A stretch of DNA of 64,000 nt from Planctomycetota bacterium (lineage in GTDB: Bacteria; Planctomycetota; Planctomycetia; Pirellulales; Pirellulaceae). This document shows positions 55,127-64,000 of this stretch, piece after piece (the stretch's first letter is position 1; each line of letters opens with the position of its first letter). A program made the position numbers and the translations under genes. The stretch covers positions 1 to 64,000 of the forward strand of contig JAJDEH010000068.1 in assembly GCA_029259935.1 (NCBI GenBank), in the 5' to 3' direction. The notes below the pieces were generated by a model that was not told the origin of the DNA, did no database searches, and saw nothing but the letters and a program-made list of their open reading frames with translations.

Positions 55127-57271
55127 ATGAGTGTAGGCGGCGGCGGTGTGAAGGGATTCTTCGCACATCATATCGAAAAAATGATTACCCTCTTGGCCTT
55201 TGCACTGGCGGGAGTCCTCTTCGCGATGGGCTACCAAGTCGAGCGACTGGAGGAGGGCGTAACTCCAGATCGTCTAGTCAGCCTGGTGCAACAGAGCAAG
55301 ACACACATTGAAAACCCAGAGTCTTGGGCCCTGATCAAGGGCGATCGCGAGCCCGCGCGAGGGTACGTGGAAGTCCTGGACAGCCGTCCTCCGATCACGG
55401 ATACGGCCTACGCATCGAAGGGAGTGTGGACGCCCCATATTCCATTCCGTTTGGAACAGCGCGACGACCCACCGTTGTTCGCCCCGGAAATGCCCGAGGT
55501 CAGTTATTTCGTGGCGGCGGTGGCACGTCGAGCCAGGTCGGACGAAACGGGCGCTTTGGAACGACAGCCGTTCGCCCCGCTGGAGGAAGAAAAGCCAGGC
55601 CGAGGTCGCGGCAAACCTGACAAGGAAGATGAGCCAAGTTTCCGGTTCGATCCGAAAAAGCACAAGGCGGCGAGCTTTCAATTGATCGGTCAAATCGAAC
55701 GACAGTTAGATGATTCGTGGAAAATCGGGGGTAAGGGAAGTGGGTCAGCGAAAGACCTCATCGTGGATGGAAAAAACATAGTCGCCGTGCGGGCCGTTAT
55801 CCCGTGGAGGAAACAATGGCAGGCATATCGCCTCGTCTTCCAGCAGGCGGTTGGTTTTGACGCCGCTCGGGATCAGCCCGATTACATTTGGTTTGAAATG
55901 GAGCGAGCCGATGTGACGGACGATCCGGACAAGGAGTTGACCGATGCGGATTGGTCGACCTTTGTTGGACGAGATACACGGCTTGTGGACGATAACGGCT
56001 GGGCGGAGGCCGCGAAGGACGTCTACGGCAAGATAGTCCAACACGAAAAACTCACCGTGCCTATTCCACCCACACCCTTGGTCGACTACGGAAAACACGT
56101 CGTCCATTCCAAGATTCCTCGCATCGTCGAAAAAGAAAAGTCCCTTCCAAAAAGTGGAGGCGAAAGACGCGCCGAGAACGTGGGACCCAGCGGCCCTGGA
56201 GGACCCGGAGGTGGACCTGGCGTACCTGATCCCAGCTTGGAGGGGGGCGGGTTTTCTGGAAGCGATGCTTCGGGAGCGGGTGCCGATCCTTCGGGTGCCG
56301 ATCCTGCTGGAGGCGCGGACGGCGCTGGTTTTGCCGCGGACGGGGCCGCCGGTGGTGGGGAGCCGCCTGCGGGCGGAGACGGGCGTGGCCGATCTGGCGG
56401 TGGTCGCGCGGGACTTCCGGAATACGTTGAACCACCGGTCGACTATAAACTTATTCGAACTTTTGACATGACGGCCGAACGCGGTAAGTCGTACCGCTAC
56501 AGAGTTCGCGTCTACCTCAGTGATCCGAACCATCCACCTAGCTCAACTGGTAGTGCCGGCAGGAAACCTCGAGGCCAGAAGCAAGATACAAAGCTTCAAG
56601 ATGAGATGCTCGTGGACACCGTGGTTGAGCGACTCAAGGCGGTTCGCGAGGCGGAACGTCGCAGCAAGCGAGATATCAATTGGCGCATGACGGAATGGAG
56701 CGAGCCGAGCGCGGCCGTCACGATTCCGCGACACTTTCGCGAGGTCTACGCCGGTGGTACCGGGGCACCGAACTATGTAAGAATCAACAGCAAGGTGGGA
56801 TTCGAGCGATCAGAACCCTACGGCGAGGTCGTGACCACCGTCTGGGATGAGACCTTCGCGGTGCGCGTGCCGGTGAAGAAACAGGTCTTTTTGGGATCGG
56901 TTTTGAATTTCACCGCGGATGCCGACGTGCTGCATCCGCTCACCTGGCAGATTCATCGCTTGTCGTCCTATCCCATGCGATCCGACACCATGGTGTTGGA
57001 TATACGCGGAGGCGAGCATATGACGACAAGCGATCGTGAGACCATCAGCTTGCCGGGCGAAGTGTTGCTGTTCGATTCCGACGGCAAGCTGGCCGTGCAA
57101 AGCGAAATCGAAGATTTGGATAACTACCGAAGGTACATGCTCATCGACGACGGACCGCCTGTAAAACGTTCCTCAAGCAAGGAACGTGAGGAACCAGGAG
57201 GTCCCGGCTCGGAGGGTGCCGCGCCGGGCTTTGGCGGATTCGAGGGATTTGGAGCCGCCCCCGATCCTTAA
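55127..57271 (+). CDS. Anchored Gly-rich protein in PilP/GspC-like position
   Basis: 714 residues. One transmembrane helix (about 18-38), a soluble domain (about 60-180), a second region with DLIVDGKNIVAVRAVIPW (about 205-225), a long Gly/Ala/Asp linker (about 350-430) and a C-terminal beta domain (YRYRVRVYLSDPNHPP, VNSKVGFERSEPY, KKQVFLGSVLNF). Type II and IV systems have a small inner-membrane protein (GspC/PilP) that meets the secretin; this much larger protein occupies that place. Family not recognised. It begins 123 bases after the previous gene. Confidence 0.72.
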   Translation: MSVGGGGVKGFFAHHIEKMITLLAFALAGVLFAMGYQVERLEEGVTPDRLVSLVQQSKTHIENPESWALIKGDREPARGYVEVLDSRPPITDTAYASKGVWTPHIPFRLEQRDDPPLFAPEMPEVSYFVAAVARRARSDETGALERQPFAPLEEEKPGRGRGKPDKEDEPSFRFDPKKHKAASFQLIGQIERQLDDSWKIGGKGSGSAKDLIVDGKNIVAVRAVIPWRKQWQAYRLVFQQAVGFDAARDQPDYIWFEMERADVTDDPDKELTDADWSTFVGRDTRLVDDNGWAEAAKDVYGKIVQHEKLTVPIPPTPLVDYGKHVVHSKIPRIVEKEKSLPKSGGERRAENVGPSGPGGPGGGPGVPDPSLEGGGFSGSDASGAGADPSGADPAGGADGAGFAADGAAGGGEPPAGGDGRGRSGGGRAGLPEYVEPPVDYKLIRTFDMTAERGKSYRYRVRVYLSDPNHPPSSTGSAGRKPRGQKQDTKLQDEMLVDTVVERLKAVREAERRSKRDINWRMTEWSEPSAAVTIPRHFREVYAGGTGAPNYVRINSKVGFERSEPYGEVVTTVWDETFAVRVPVKKQVFLGSVLNFTADADVLHPLTWQIHRLSSYPMRSDTMVLDIRGGEHMTTSDRETISLPGEVLLFDSDGKLAVQSEIEDLDNYRRYMLIDDGPPVKRSSSKEREEPGGPGSEGAAPGFGGFEGFGAAPDP

Positions 57272-57302
57272 CCAAGAAGCGCGTGAATGCTTGCAGACCA
57301 AG

Positions 57303-57337
57303 ACGGCTGGCCGGATCATTTCGGCTGGCCGTTTTTT
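57303..57337 (+). terminator. Terminator-like hairpin inside the operon
   Basis: 11-bp stem with two G-T wobbles, ACGGCTGGCCG (57303-57313) / CGGCTGGCCGT (57322-57332), then TTTTT. It lies between gene 3 and the secretin gene and may lower or separate secretin expression. Confidence 0.78.
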
Positions 57338-57641
57338 ATTGGCATGTGGGTGCCCCGCCGAACGGATTTGAGAATTCTTTCGAAATCTCGGCAAACTGAT
57401 CTTGACCATGATTCGCGGTCCCGGTATTTATTCCGCTCCCATCTTGATGGGTTCCTCACTAAAGGTGTGAAGTCACCTCGGCGGGGGAATTTGCGAGCGC
57501 ACGGTGGCTTGTAGCATTGTCGTTTTCTAAATCACGTATTCTCGTGAAGTGACGACGAGACCGCCGCGATACTCGCTCGGATCGATCATACCAAGAGCAC
57601 AGATTCCCTGTGTTTACCAATTCGGACAAAGGAGAGTCGCT
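57338..57641. other. Leader region of the secretin gene
   Basis: About 300 bases after the hairpin; probably a separate promoter. The frame of the secretin is open back to 57549 but AAAGGAGA at 57628-57635 fixes the start at the TTG at 57642. Confidence 0.5.
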
Positions 57642-60600
57642 TTGAAGACTTCCGCGAAACGACTTACCACGTTGGTCATCCTCTGCGCATCCACGCTCAG
57701 CGTCGTCGGATTCCTGGCGGCACAGACATCTGGCCAAGCGCCGAATGGCTCCAATCTCAGTTCGGGACAATCTTCGTCGCCACGAAGTTCCCGATTCCAA
57801 TTGCCGGGCAGCCAATCGCCGCCCCCGCTCGATCCCATTTCCGCCAGGAATCTCACGAATCCTCCGGAGAGCATTTTCCCCAGGGAGCCGGCTCCCGGCG
57901 GCGCGCAGCGTTTGCCGATCGCCGCGAAGCCCAGCAACGACTTCGCCGCGTCTTCGATTTCAGGCAGAAGTTACCCGAAAACGAATTCGTTCTCTCAATT
58001 GCCAAACATAGCTTCGGCAAACCGAACCGCAAGAAATTCCATCTCCGATTCGGCCCCGCTGGCACCGGAACCGGGCGCGAGCCCCGCGGGCGGAGCCAGC
58101 CAATCGCTGCTGTTGGATGCACGACGGGCATTGGCCAATCAAGACTTGACGCGCGCTCAACAACTAATCCAGCAGGCCAAGCGGAGCGGAACGGCGCGTT
58201 CTCCCCTGGGCGATTCGCCACAAAGAATCGAGACTTTGTTGCGTCGCTATAGCGCTGTCTCGGCAGGTTCGCGCAACAACAACAATCCTCAAATCCGAAG
58301 AGAACAAGCCGGCTTGCTTCTTGAACAGGGCGACTGGCTGCTGAAGTACGGCGACCACGCAACGGCCGAGCGATTGGCACAACGGGCGACAGCCTTGCCG
58401 GTCCAGTATGGAGTCCTCGAACGCACTCCCAGCAAACTACTGGCCGACATCCAGCAGGCCAAGGGGCAACGGCCGACTGGTGGGCTGCCCGCCAACTCGC
58501 AATTCAACGCGATGAAATCCGTGGCAGGCAACACGTTCATCGGGGATTCGCCGCAAGTCAACCCGCGTAAGACACGGGCACTGCAACTGACCTCGCAGGC
58601 ACGGCTTGCCCTCAAGCAAGGCAATGTCTCGGCGGCCCAACGCTATATTCGCGAAGCGATCGATCTAAAAGTTCCCAACAGCCAGTTCGCGCCCAACGAG
58701 ACGCGGCCGCTGTTGGTTCAACTTGAGATCGATTCGGCCGCCAAGCGGCAAGTGCCGGGCGGCATCGCTCGTGCCGGCTATACCGAAACCCCGGGAAGAT
58801 TTGCGGGCAGCCGCGCCGGTTACGCGCAGGGACAAGATCAGACTCGAAACCAACAGGCTCAGTTTTCGATTCCAGGCTTCGGCCGGAATCCGGCCGACGG
58901 CGGCCGCTTGCTGAATGCGGGCCTGAAGTCGCTTGAAAAGGGCGATCGAGCGGCCGCCTTGAAGTCTTTCAAGGAAGCTTGGAAATACCAAGATTCGCTC
59001 GATCCTCAACAACGACAATTGCTGCAAGACAAGTTGACCAGCCTGCAGGCCAAGCGGCCCGAGGCGGTTCCCGCCGTGCCGAAAGCCTCGCGGTTGGACC
59101 AACTAAGTCAGGAACAAATTGTGGCCGCTGAAAAACTTTCGCGGGAAGTATTCCGCGAACAGAGTACGGCGGAGCAAATGAAAGAAAGGGAGCCGCGGGC
59201 GGCGCTCGAGAAGCTGCAGAAACTTCGCCAACGCATCTCCGAATCTCAGGTCGATCCCTCCACTCGCAAGCATTTCGTCGCCATCCTCGACCGCCGCGTG
59301 GTGGAGATGGAACAGTACATCGAAGACCACCGCACCGAGATTGAAACGAACGAACTGAATCAGTCGCGGATTGCCGACGTCGACGCGAGGCGGCAACGAC
59401 GTGTTGACGTCGACAACGAACTCGATGTTTTGGTCGAAAAGTTCAACGAGCTGATGGACGAACTTCGATTCGCGGAAGCGGAAGTGGTCGCCCGTCAGGC
59501 GCGTGTACTCGAGCCGGACAGTCCAGTCACGGAACTACTGGTCTGGAAGGTCAAATTCGCCATGCGGCAGCACGACCATATGCGAATCAATGATCGCAAG
59601 GAACAAGGATTTATCGACCAGTTGAGAGCTGTCGACGAATCGTCGCATGGCTTCGATGACAACCGCCCGTTTCAGTTCGGCGATCCCACGGATTGGAGAA
59701 GATTGTCCGAGTCGCGGCGCCGCATGAGCGAACGTGATACGCACTTTTCGGCCACGGATTTACAAATCTATGCGGCACTGAACAACGAACAGGTCGACGT
59801 CAAATTCGTCAATCGGCCGCTTCGCGAAGTGCTCGATATGCTTGGAGCAACCGCGGGCATCAATATCCACTTGCACGAGGATGGCTTGAGGGCCGAGGGA
59901 GTGGCGAGCGACACTCCGGTGACGTTGACACTGAACCAGCCGGTATCCCTGAAGAGTGCATTGAAGCTGATTCTGGAGAATCTTCGTCTGAGCTATGTCG
60001 TGCAGCATGAAGTGGTCAAGGTGACCAGCGAATCGCTGCGGGATCAGAATGTCTACCACCGTACTTATTATGTCGCCGACTTGGTGATTCCGATTCCGAA
60101 CTTCGTGCCGAGCTACAACATTGGGCTACCCGGAGCGATCGCTGCCGCTCACAACGCCTTAGGTTATGGCGGCGGGATTCAAGGCTCGGGCTCGGTTCCG
60201 CTGAACGTCGCGGCTAACACGGATTACACCAATCCAGTGACGAACAATCCGAAAGTTCTGGCGAACATGGGCACGAGCGGTCTGATGGGGTCCGCTCGTA
60301 GTGGGTCGATCGGCCAGGGACCGGGAGGTCTCGGCGGTGCCGCAGCAGCCGACTTTGATTCTTTGATCGAGCTGATTACGACCACCGTTGCTCCCGACAC
60401 GTGGGACGAAGTGGGCGGGCCGGGCTCGATCTCCAGCTTTGAAACCAACCTGAGTCTCGTGGTGAGCCAAACGCAAGAGGTTCACGAACAAATCGCCGAC
60501 TTGCTGGAACAGTTGCGTCGGCTGCAGGACTTGCAGGTGACGATTGAAGTGCGGTTCATTACGCTGAACGACAACTTCTTTGAACGTGTGGGCGTCGATT

Positions 60601-61535
60601 TCGACTTTGAAATCAGCGACAATAGCGGGTTGGTTGGGGATGGCATGGGCGGATTCATCGGCCCGACTCCTCCCGACGACTTGGGCCCCACCCAAATTTT
60701 CGGTATTGACCCGATCAATGCGGGTACGGTCACGGGCGACCTGGATTTGCAGTTTGCCCAAGACAGCTTTACGGCGGCGGTGCCCCAGTTTGGCGGATTC
60801 GACCCCGCCACGGCGGCCAACTTTGGCTTCGCCATTCTGAGCGACATCGAAGTGTTCTTCTTGCTGCAAGCGGCCCAGGGCGACACTCGGTCCAATGTGC
60901 TGCAAGCTCCGAAGGTCACGCTGTTTAACGGCCAATCGGCACTGATTTCCGATACGTCGCAACGACCGTTTGTTACCAGCGTGATCCCGGTCGTCGGCGA
61001 CTTTGCCGCCGCCCATCAGCCGGTCATCGTGGTGCTTAGCGAGGGGACGTCCCTCAGTGTGCAATCGGTAGTGACCTCGGATCGCCGGTTCGTGCGGCTG
61101 ACTCTTGTGCCGTTCTTCAGCAGCATCGGAAACGTGCAAGAGTTCACGTTCGATGGCAAGAAGACAACTACGTCGAACGCTGTTATCCGAGACGCCGACG
61201 GTAACCCGATCAACACGAATTCTACATCGGAAGTTACCGAAGGAACCACGGTTCAGTTGCCGACGTTTAACTTCACCTCGGTCAGCACGACGGTCAGCGT
61301 ACCGGATGGTGGAACCGTGTTGCTGGGTGGAATCAAACGACTGTCCGAAGGGCGCACCGAGCGTGGCGTGCCTTTGATGAGCAAAATTCCCTATGTCAAT
61401 CGGCTCTTCAAGAACGTTGGTATTGGCCGCCAAACCAACAGCTTGATGATGATGGTCACACCTCGAATCATCATCCAAGAAGAGGAAGAGCTTGACCAAA
61501 CGGGACTCGATAGCTCGCAGTTGCCACGAAGCTAG
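57642..61535 (+). CDS. Secretin with long TPR-like N-terminal extension
   Basis: 1297 residues from the TTG at 57642 (AAAGGAGA 6 bases upstream, signal peptide directly after). Residues about 35-130 are Ser/Pro-rich. About 150-680 are helical repeats of TPR type (ARRALANQDLTRAQQLIQQA, GLKSLEKGDRAAALKSFKEAW). Secretin N domains begin at about 715 (VDVKFVNRPLREVLDMLGATAGINI), with a Gly-rich insert at about 830-930. The secretin core follows (QVTIEVRFITLND, VLQAPKVTLFNGQSALISD, VPDGGTVLLGGI, VPLMSKIPYVNRLFKN, MMMVTPRII). It forms the outer-membrane ring of the pilus or T2S-like machine. The extension of about 680 residues is far longer than in typical PilQ or GspD. Confidence 0.93.
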   Translation: MKTSAKRLTTLVILCASTLSVVGFLAAQTSGQAPNGSNLSSGQSSSPRSSRFQLPGSQSPPPLDPISARNLTNPPESIFPREPAPGGAQRLPIAAKPSNDFAASSISGRSYPKTNSFSQLPNIASANRTARNSISDSAPLAPEPGASPAGGASQSLLLDARRALANQDLTRAQQLIQQAKRSGTARSPLGDSPQRIETLLRRYSAVSAGSRNNNNPQIRREQAGLLLEQGDWLLKYGDHATAERLAQRATALPVQYGVLERTPSKLLADIQQAKGQRPTGGLPANSQFNAMKSVAGNTFIGDSPQVNPRKTRALQLTSQARLALKQGNVSAAQRYIREAIDLKVPNSQFAPNETRPLLVQLEIDSAAKRQVPGGIARAGYTETPGRFAGSRAGYAQGQDQTRNQQAQFSIPGFGRNPADGGRLLNAGLKSLEKGDRAAALKSFKEAWKYQDSLDPQQRQLLQDKLTSLQAKRPEAVPAVPKASRLDQLSQEQIVAAEKLSREVFREQSTAEQMKEREPRAALEKLQKLRQRISESQVDPSTRKHFVAILDRRVVEMEQYIEDHRTEIETNELNQSRIADVDARRQRRVDVDNELDVLVEKFNELMDELRFAEAEVVARQARVLEPDSPVTELLVWKVKFAMRQHDHMRINDRKEQGFIDQLRAVDESSHGFDDNRPFQFGDPTDWRRLSESRRRMSERDTHFSATDLQIYAALNNEQVDVKFVNRPLREVLDMLGATAGINIHLHEDGLRAEGVASDTPVTLTLNQPVSLKSALKLILENLRLSYVVQHEVVKVTSESLRDQNVYHRTYYVADLVIPIPNFVPSYNIGLPGAIAAAHNALGYGGGIQGSGSVPLNVAANTDYTNPVTNNPKVLANMGTSGLMGSARSGSIGQGPGGLGGAAAADFDSLIELITTTVAPDTWDEVGGPGSISSFETNLSLVVSQTQEVHEQIADLLEQLRRLQDLQVTIEVRFITLNDNFFERVGVDFDFEISDNSGLVGDGMGGFIGPTPPDDLGPTQIFGIDPINAGTVTGDLDLQFAQDSFTAAVPQFGGFDPATAANFGFAILSDIEVFFLLQAAQGDTRSNVLQAPKVTLFNGQSALISDTSQRPFVTSVIPVVGDFAAAHQPVIVVLSEGTSLSVQSVVTSDRRFVRLTLVPFFSSIGNVQEFTFDGKKTTTSNAVIRDADGNPINTNSTSEVTEGTTVQLPTFNFTSVSTTVSVPDGGTVLLGGIKRLSEGRTERGVPLMSKIPYVNRLFKNVGIGRQTNSLMMMVTPRIIIQEEEELDQTGLDSSQLPRS

Positions 61536-61577
61536 GCCGTTTGGTTCGAGCGAAAGCTCGATGGGCCTGAGATAACA

Positions 61578-61619
61578 AAAACCGCCGCGTCATCAGCATG
61601 ACGCGGCGGTTTCTTTTTT
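61578..61619. terminator. Bidirectional terminator
   Basis: A near-perfect 15-bp stem built on AACCGCCGCGTCAT / ATGACGCGGCGGTT with a 3-base loop, T-rich on both sides. It separates the convergent secretin and YwqK-like genes. Confidence 0.92.
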
Positions 61620-61642
61620 GGCGGGCGGTGAATGGACTTCCG

Positions 61643-62899
61643 CTATCGCTTTTTCGATCGTCGGCGGGGCACGCCGCGTTGGGCCGCACGCGGCTTTTCC
61701 TTGGGTGGCTGCACGGCAACTTCGGACCCTTGGTCGCTGAAGTCGGCCCGTCGGGCCAGCGTTCCGTTTTCTTCCCACCAGGACCAGGGACCGTCGGGCA
61801 TTCCGGCGAAGTAATCGCCTTCGATTTTCTTCTGGCCGTTTTCATGCCACCAAACCCAGCGGCCCGACTGATGGCCGCCAATGTATTCACCTTCCATGCC
61901 CTTTTGGCCGTTGGAATACCACCAAGTGAAGCGGCCGACCGGCACGTCCTGAACGAACTTACCCTCTTGCGAAACCTGACCGTTGGGATGCCAATAGGTC
62001 CAAACGCCGTGCTTTTGCTTGTCGCCTTTTGCTTCAAACTTGGCGGGGACGGCATTCCACCAATCGTCGTCGGCGGCCTTCACCAACAGGGGCAACAGGT
62101 ACGTTCCGCTCGCCTGTTTCTGATCGGTGCCCTTAAAGTGGGTGATGGAGATGCTCTCTTTGCGGCCTAGATGAAATACTTCTTCATCGATTACGTCGCC
62201 TTCGGAATCAAATAGGGAAACGACGCCATCGACGACGCCCTGAGTGTATCCGACCGTGCGCATCTTGGATCCATTGGGGTAATACCATGTTTGGACGCCG
62301 TGCCGTTCACCATTGTCAAACTGCCAATCCACGATGACGCGGTCTTGAGCATCCAAAATCTTCCATGCGCCGTGCAACAACCCATGCTGAAACGTAGCTT
62401 CCGAAGTCATCGGAGCCTCAAATGAATTGAAGGGTATCGCCGATAAAAGCGGAGAATCCTCGCGCATGTGCTGGCGAGACCAGAGGCCGTCTCGCTTGCC
62501 AAATCGGTAATCCCCTTCCGCGACCAGGTTGCCGTGCGGGTCCATGTGCTGCCAGGGACCGTGATTCACATAGTTTCCCGCTTCGTCCTGGATGACCTGA
62601 CGGGAGATTTTAATGGCTCGGTTAGGATAGCGTTCGCGAATCATCTCCGAGGCCAATTGCACGGCACCCTGCTGGACCGGCGCGGTGGCTTGCTCTTTCG
62701 CCGGCGCGGCGTTCAGGATTTCGGGCGTGTTGGCGGGTGCCACGCTCAAGGCCTCCGGCGCGGTGCTATCGAACGAATCGCTGATTGCCTCGGCAACCGG
62801 CACGCCGATTGATTCCTCGGCCTCGGCGAAAGAACAAATGTTAATGGCAAGTACAGTGGTCATGCAGGCTGCACTGCGCATACGTTTAAAGAATCGCAT
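61643..62899 (-). CDS. Exported YwqK/MORN-like repeat protein
   Basis: 418 residues from the ATG at 62899 (TGGAGTG upstream, signal peptide ending SFAEA); the frame is open to 63151 without gene-like character. It contains about eight 23-24 residue units of the YwqK/MORN type: WxxxxxNGQxxxEGxxxxGxxxGxWxWW. The best four are near the C terminus (WTYWHPNGQVSQEGKF, WWYSNGQKGMEGEY, WWHENGQKKIEGDY). The tail is basic. The family is often labelled antitoxin, but no toxin is nearby. A beta-sheet repeat protein likely outside the cytoplasm. Confidence 0.85.
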   Translation of the reverse strand: MRFFKRMRSAACMTTVLAINICSFAEAEESIGVPVAEAISDSFDSTAPEALSVAPANTPEILNAAPAKEQATAPVQQGAVQLASEMIRERYPNRAIKISRQVIQDEAGNYVNHGPWQHMDPHGNLVAEGDYRFGKRDGLWSRQHMREDSPLLSAIPFNSFEAPMTSEATFQHGLLHGAWKILDAQDRVIVDWQFDNGERHGVQTWYYPNGSKMRTVGYTQGVVDGVVSLFDSEGDVIDEEVFHLGRKESISITHFKGTDQKQASGTYLLPLLVKAADDDWWNAVPAKFEAKGDKQKHGVWTYWHPNGQVSQEGKFVQDVPVGRFTWWYSNGQKGMEGEYIGGHQSGRWVWWHENGQKKIEGDYFAGMPDGPWSWWEENGTLARRADFSDQGSEVAVQPPKEKPRAAQRGVPRRRSKKR

Positions 62900-63343
62900 G
62901 TGTTTCACTCCATTGAAGTGATCCAACCCTCGTCCGTTTTGGCGAGGACGGTCATATGTGTCGTTGACTCTTCTCTTGTTCGCTTGGGAGCTGCTTGACC
63001 CCACATTAACCCCGAAGGACGTCAGTCTCCGTTTAACCTCTTCGACTAATACTTTGCGAGCCTCAAGGAATTGCCTTGGAACCGCTACGACCGTCGCGGT
63101 ACGCACGCTCGCGTTTTTTCGCATTTCACGAATAAACCGTAACGCTGCCAAAGATGTTACACAGCGCGCAACCGTTACCGCCTTCCTCGCTCACGCGCCG
63201 TGCCCCGACGGATAATCGTTACAGCCGGTAGAATCGCGCGTCTCGCCAAGGTTGGCGTCACGCTAGCGTTGAAGATCGCATTCCGCCTGGCGCTGGGGTG
63301 AACTCAGGCAGTCAACACGCGATCCCATCCGGCCGGCCGTCCA
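62900..63343. other. Intergenic region
   Basis: About 440 bases between the YwqK-like gene and the aldo/keto reductase. A weak relative of the dispersed repeat (GATGTTACACAG) lies at about 63149. No gene is seen. Confidence 0.4.
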
Positions 63344-64000
63344 TCACTTGCCCCGCCCGGTCACCGGATAGGCGCTATCTTGAAATCCGAGGCCGCTATG
63401 TTCACCTGGCGGCACCAGTTCGTCGATGGCAGCTTCGTCATCGTCCGTCACCTCAATTTCGAGGCAGTTGATGTTGTCGTCGAATTGCTCCATGGTTCGA
63501 GGGCCCACGATGACCGAGGTGAGGATCGGATTCGCCAAGCACCAGGCCAGGGCAAACTGGCTGCAGCCTACGCCCTTTTTCTGACAGTGAGCGGCGATTT
63601 GTTGTGAGATCGCCAAACTCGCGTCGCGCCATTCTGCCTGGCCCATGCGGGGATCGTTGCGCGACGCGCGCGATCCCTCGGGAACGGCTCCTCCCGGCTT
63701 ATACTTTCCGGTCAAGATTCCGCGCGCCAGCGGGCTGTAACTGACGACGCCAATTTCGTGCTGCCGGCAGAGCGGCAGCAATTCGACTTCGATATCGCGG
63801 TTGACGATGTTGTACAACGGCTGAACGCAGGCAAAGCGGTTCAGGTTGCGCACGTCGCTGGTCCATAGCGCCTCGCAGAGACGCCACGCGCGGAAGTTGG
63901 AACAGGCGATGTAGCGAACTTTTCCCGTCCGCACCATATCATCCAAGGCCCGCAACGTTTCTTCGATCGGCACGTCGTAGTCGGGAGTATGCAAGTAGAA
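63344..64000 (-). CDS. Aldo/keto reductase (partial, N terminus outside the window)
   Basis: 219 C-terminal residues of an AKR-fold enzyme, open at the window edge (YLHTPDYDVPIEETL begins in the first visible codons). KVRYIACSNFRAWRLCEAL, QPLYNIVNRDIEVELLPLCR, GVVSYSPLARGILTGKY and the NADPH site SVIVGPRTMEQFDDN match the family. The catalytic Asp/Tyr/Lys lie in the missing part. Probably NADPH-dependent; substrate unknown. Confidence 0.92.
   Translation of the reverse strand, partial: FYLHTPDYDVPIEETLRALDDMVRTGKVRYIACSNFRAWRLCEALWTSDVRNLNRFACVQPLYNIVNRDIEVELLPLCRQHEIGVVSYSPLARGILTGKYKPGGAVPEGSRASRNDPRMGQAEWRDASLAISQQIAAHCQKKGVGCSQFALAWCLANPILTSVIVGPRTMEQFDDNINCLEIEVTDDDEAAIDELVPPGEHSGLGFQDSAYPVTGRGK

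Noticed and set aside
60159..61499. 446-codon open frame on the minus strand within the secretin gene
   Set aside because: The plus-strand frame has full secretin motifs; the antisense frame has no family pattern and no ribosome binding site.

Overview
The window looks like a chromosomal segment of a planctomycete (Planctomycetota, probably Pirellulales-like). This is inferred from several genes: a signature N-terminal 'PYHKWLGI' J-domain-like module fused to a membrane anchor and discoidin/NPCBM-type domains, a glucose/sorbosone-dehydrogenase fold fused to PVC-type heme domains, a PEP-CTERM metalloprotease, Gly-rich PilM-associated proteins, a DUF6807/PmoA-like protein and many secreted repeat proteins. 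Lipid A genes (lpxD, lpxI), outer-membrane beta-barrels and a secretin show a Gram-negative type envelope. Base composition is moderately GC-rich, genes are loosely packed, and intergenic stretches of 300-900 bases are common.

Layout. 1-26 is the 3' end of a tRNA. 167-1606 is a secreted TPR protein. 2023-7985 is a secretion/surface cluster: three tandem short exported Gly/Ala/Asn-rich paralogs, a Cys-rich outer-membrane barrel, a second barrel of transporter type and a free-standing exported C39 peptidase. A fourth paralog lies at 10982-11395. The combination resembles the parts list of functional-amyloid (Fap) export loci and is one of the two most interesting items here. 8901-18725 holds a WD40 membrane protein, a TfoX-domain protein, the large dehydrogenase-cytochrome fusion, the J-like/NPCBM protein and a sirtuin. 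19145-25852 is an accessory region with a GNAT, two SDRs (one without the usual catalytic Tyr/Lys), an LRR-DUF4375 protein, a lipase-like protein and REP-like palindromes. 26038-29153 has a secretin-N/HlyD hybrid, a small membrane protein and a TIR-domain membrane protein. 29160-37788 is mostly housekeeping: lpxI, lpxD, a K+ channel, a NUDIX protein, queA, bS21 and a YdeI-like protein.

37984-45843 contains a truncated duplicate of a HEAT-repeat gene, a PEP-CTERM matrixin, the full HEAT-repeat gene, a DUF6807 gene and, overlapping the latter by four bases, a thioredoxin-like gene. That gene is interrupted by one in-frame TGA exactly where the first residue of a CxxC motif belongs. A hairpin with a GGUC loop follows at SECIS-like distance, so it is a strong selenoprotein candidate. 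46507-50743 carries plsC, cmk and a GH38-like gene. 51195-61535 is a type IV pilus/type II secretion-like operon: a PilM-PilN fusion, two anchored Gly-rich proteins in the PilO and PilP positions, and a very long secretin. The window ends with a YwqK/MORN-like repeat protein and a partial aldo/keto reductase.

A short motif (core GTGTAACATA, usually next to a GCGG-rich hairpin arm) recurs in at least five intergenic sites and looks like a dispersed repeat. All family calls come from reading motifs by eye; no database search was run.
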